Part shown: piece by piece, positions 5,273 to 5,463 of the stretch
Layout: each line of letters starts with the position of its first letter
Position numbering within the stretch: the stretch's first letter is position 1
DNA from: JAUQQI01 sp040289115
Lineage (GTDB): Bacteria; Chloroflexota; Dehalococcoidia; JAUQQI01
DNA: 5,463 nucleotides
Direction of reading: 5' to 3'
NCBI GenBank assembly: GCA_040289115.1
Contig: PSKS01000095.1
Location: 1-5,463 of the forward strand
The notes under the pieces: model-generated
What the model was told of the DNA's origin: nothing
The model's input: the letters and a program-made list of their open reading frames with translations, nothing else
Databases searched by the model: none
Position numbers and translations under genes: made by a program

Positions 5273-5463
5273 CGCAGAGGACAAACCTTCCGGTCCGGTC
5301 GGCGTGGTACTCGTAATCCGTGTCCCCGGCCCGGACCGTGATTTTATAGCCCGGGGTTATCACCTGGGCGTAAAACTTTCCCGGCTCGGGACACCCCAGA
5401 CTGGTATCTGGCCAGTCCACCTCCTCGACCCCCAGCACCCGGACCTGGCTCGGACTTAGGCCG
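5247..5463 (-). CDS. C-terminal domain of a probable exported protein of unknown function, 5' end outside window
   Basis: On the minus strand the frame is open from the window edge (first whole codon at 5462) to a TGA at 5249-5247, giving 71 residues of a longer protein. An in-frame GTG at 5438 is an internal Val codon and probably not the start, because the domain already begins upstream (LSPSQVRVLGVEEVDW). The fragment has the pattern W17-PD-T-SLGCP-PG, then Y31-AQVITPGY, then YEYHADR at 50-56 and VLC at 61-63. From memory this pattern recurs at the C-terminus of small secreted or lipoprotein-like proteins of Chloroflexota; I know no function or family name for it and could not search. The two Cys (24, 63) could pair in an exported protein. 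It converges with the BON gene, and their last 26 bases overlap. No signal peptide can be seen because the N-terminus is missing. Confidence 0.72.
   Translation of the reverse strand, partial: GLSPSQVRVLGVEEVDWPDTSLGCPEPGKFYAQVITPGYKITVRAGDTDYEYHADRTGRFVLCVRGQPSAR

Noticed and set aside
5262..5459. 65-residue plus-strand frame after the BON gene
   Set aside because: It is antisense to the recognisable SLGCP/YEYH domain on the minus strand and has no motif of its own.

Overview
This GC-rich window (roughly two thirds G+C by eye) carries six protein genes, mostly housekeeping. The best guess for the source is a Chloroflexota bacterium, perhaps Dehalococcoidia-like or thermophilic. The clues are the style of the SecD and SecF sequences and a C-terminal domain on the minus strand at the right edge that I remember from Chloroflexota exported proteins. 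This placement is inference from memory; no search was possible.

Layout. Positions 1-986 (+) hold the C-terminal half of a heavy-metal (P1B-like) P-type ATPase whose start lies off the left edge. A 38-base gap follows, containing a perfect TATAAT box only 8 bases before the next ATG. Then comes a tight plus-strand cluster: peptide deformylase (def, 1025-1516), secD (1517-2932), secF (2934-3881), an ABC-2 type permease (3885-4829) and a double BON-domain protein (4826-5272). Junctions run from a 4-base overlap to a 3-base gap, so the five genes are almost certainly one translationally coupled operon. The window ends with the C-terminus of a minus-strand gene (5463 down to 5247) that overlaps the BON gene tail to tail by 26 bases.

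How the genes work together. Deformylase removes the N-terminal formyl group from nascent proteins, and SecD/SecF use the proton (or sodium) gradient to help proteins through the SecYEG channel, so the front of the operon concerns early maturation and export of proteins. The ABC-2 permease has no ATPase partner in view. The BON protein has no signal peptide. Their link to export is only by position. No rRNA, tRNA, CRISPR array, insertion sequence or clear terminator is visible, and there is no gene-free stretch over 300 bases.

I found no convincing new multi-gene system. The points most worth a second look are a probable leaderless promoter for the operon, def and secD in one frame separated by a single TAG, non-standard residues at the metal-binding positions of the ATPase, the orphan permease and BON gene riding on the sec operon, and an excess of the palindrome GGCCGGCC.
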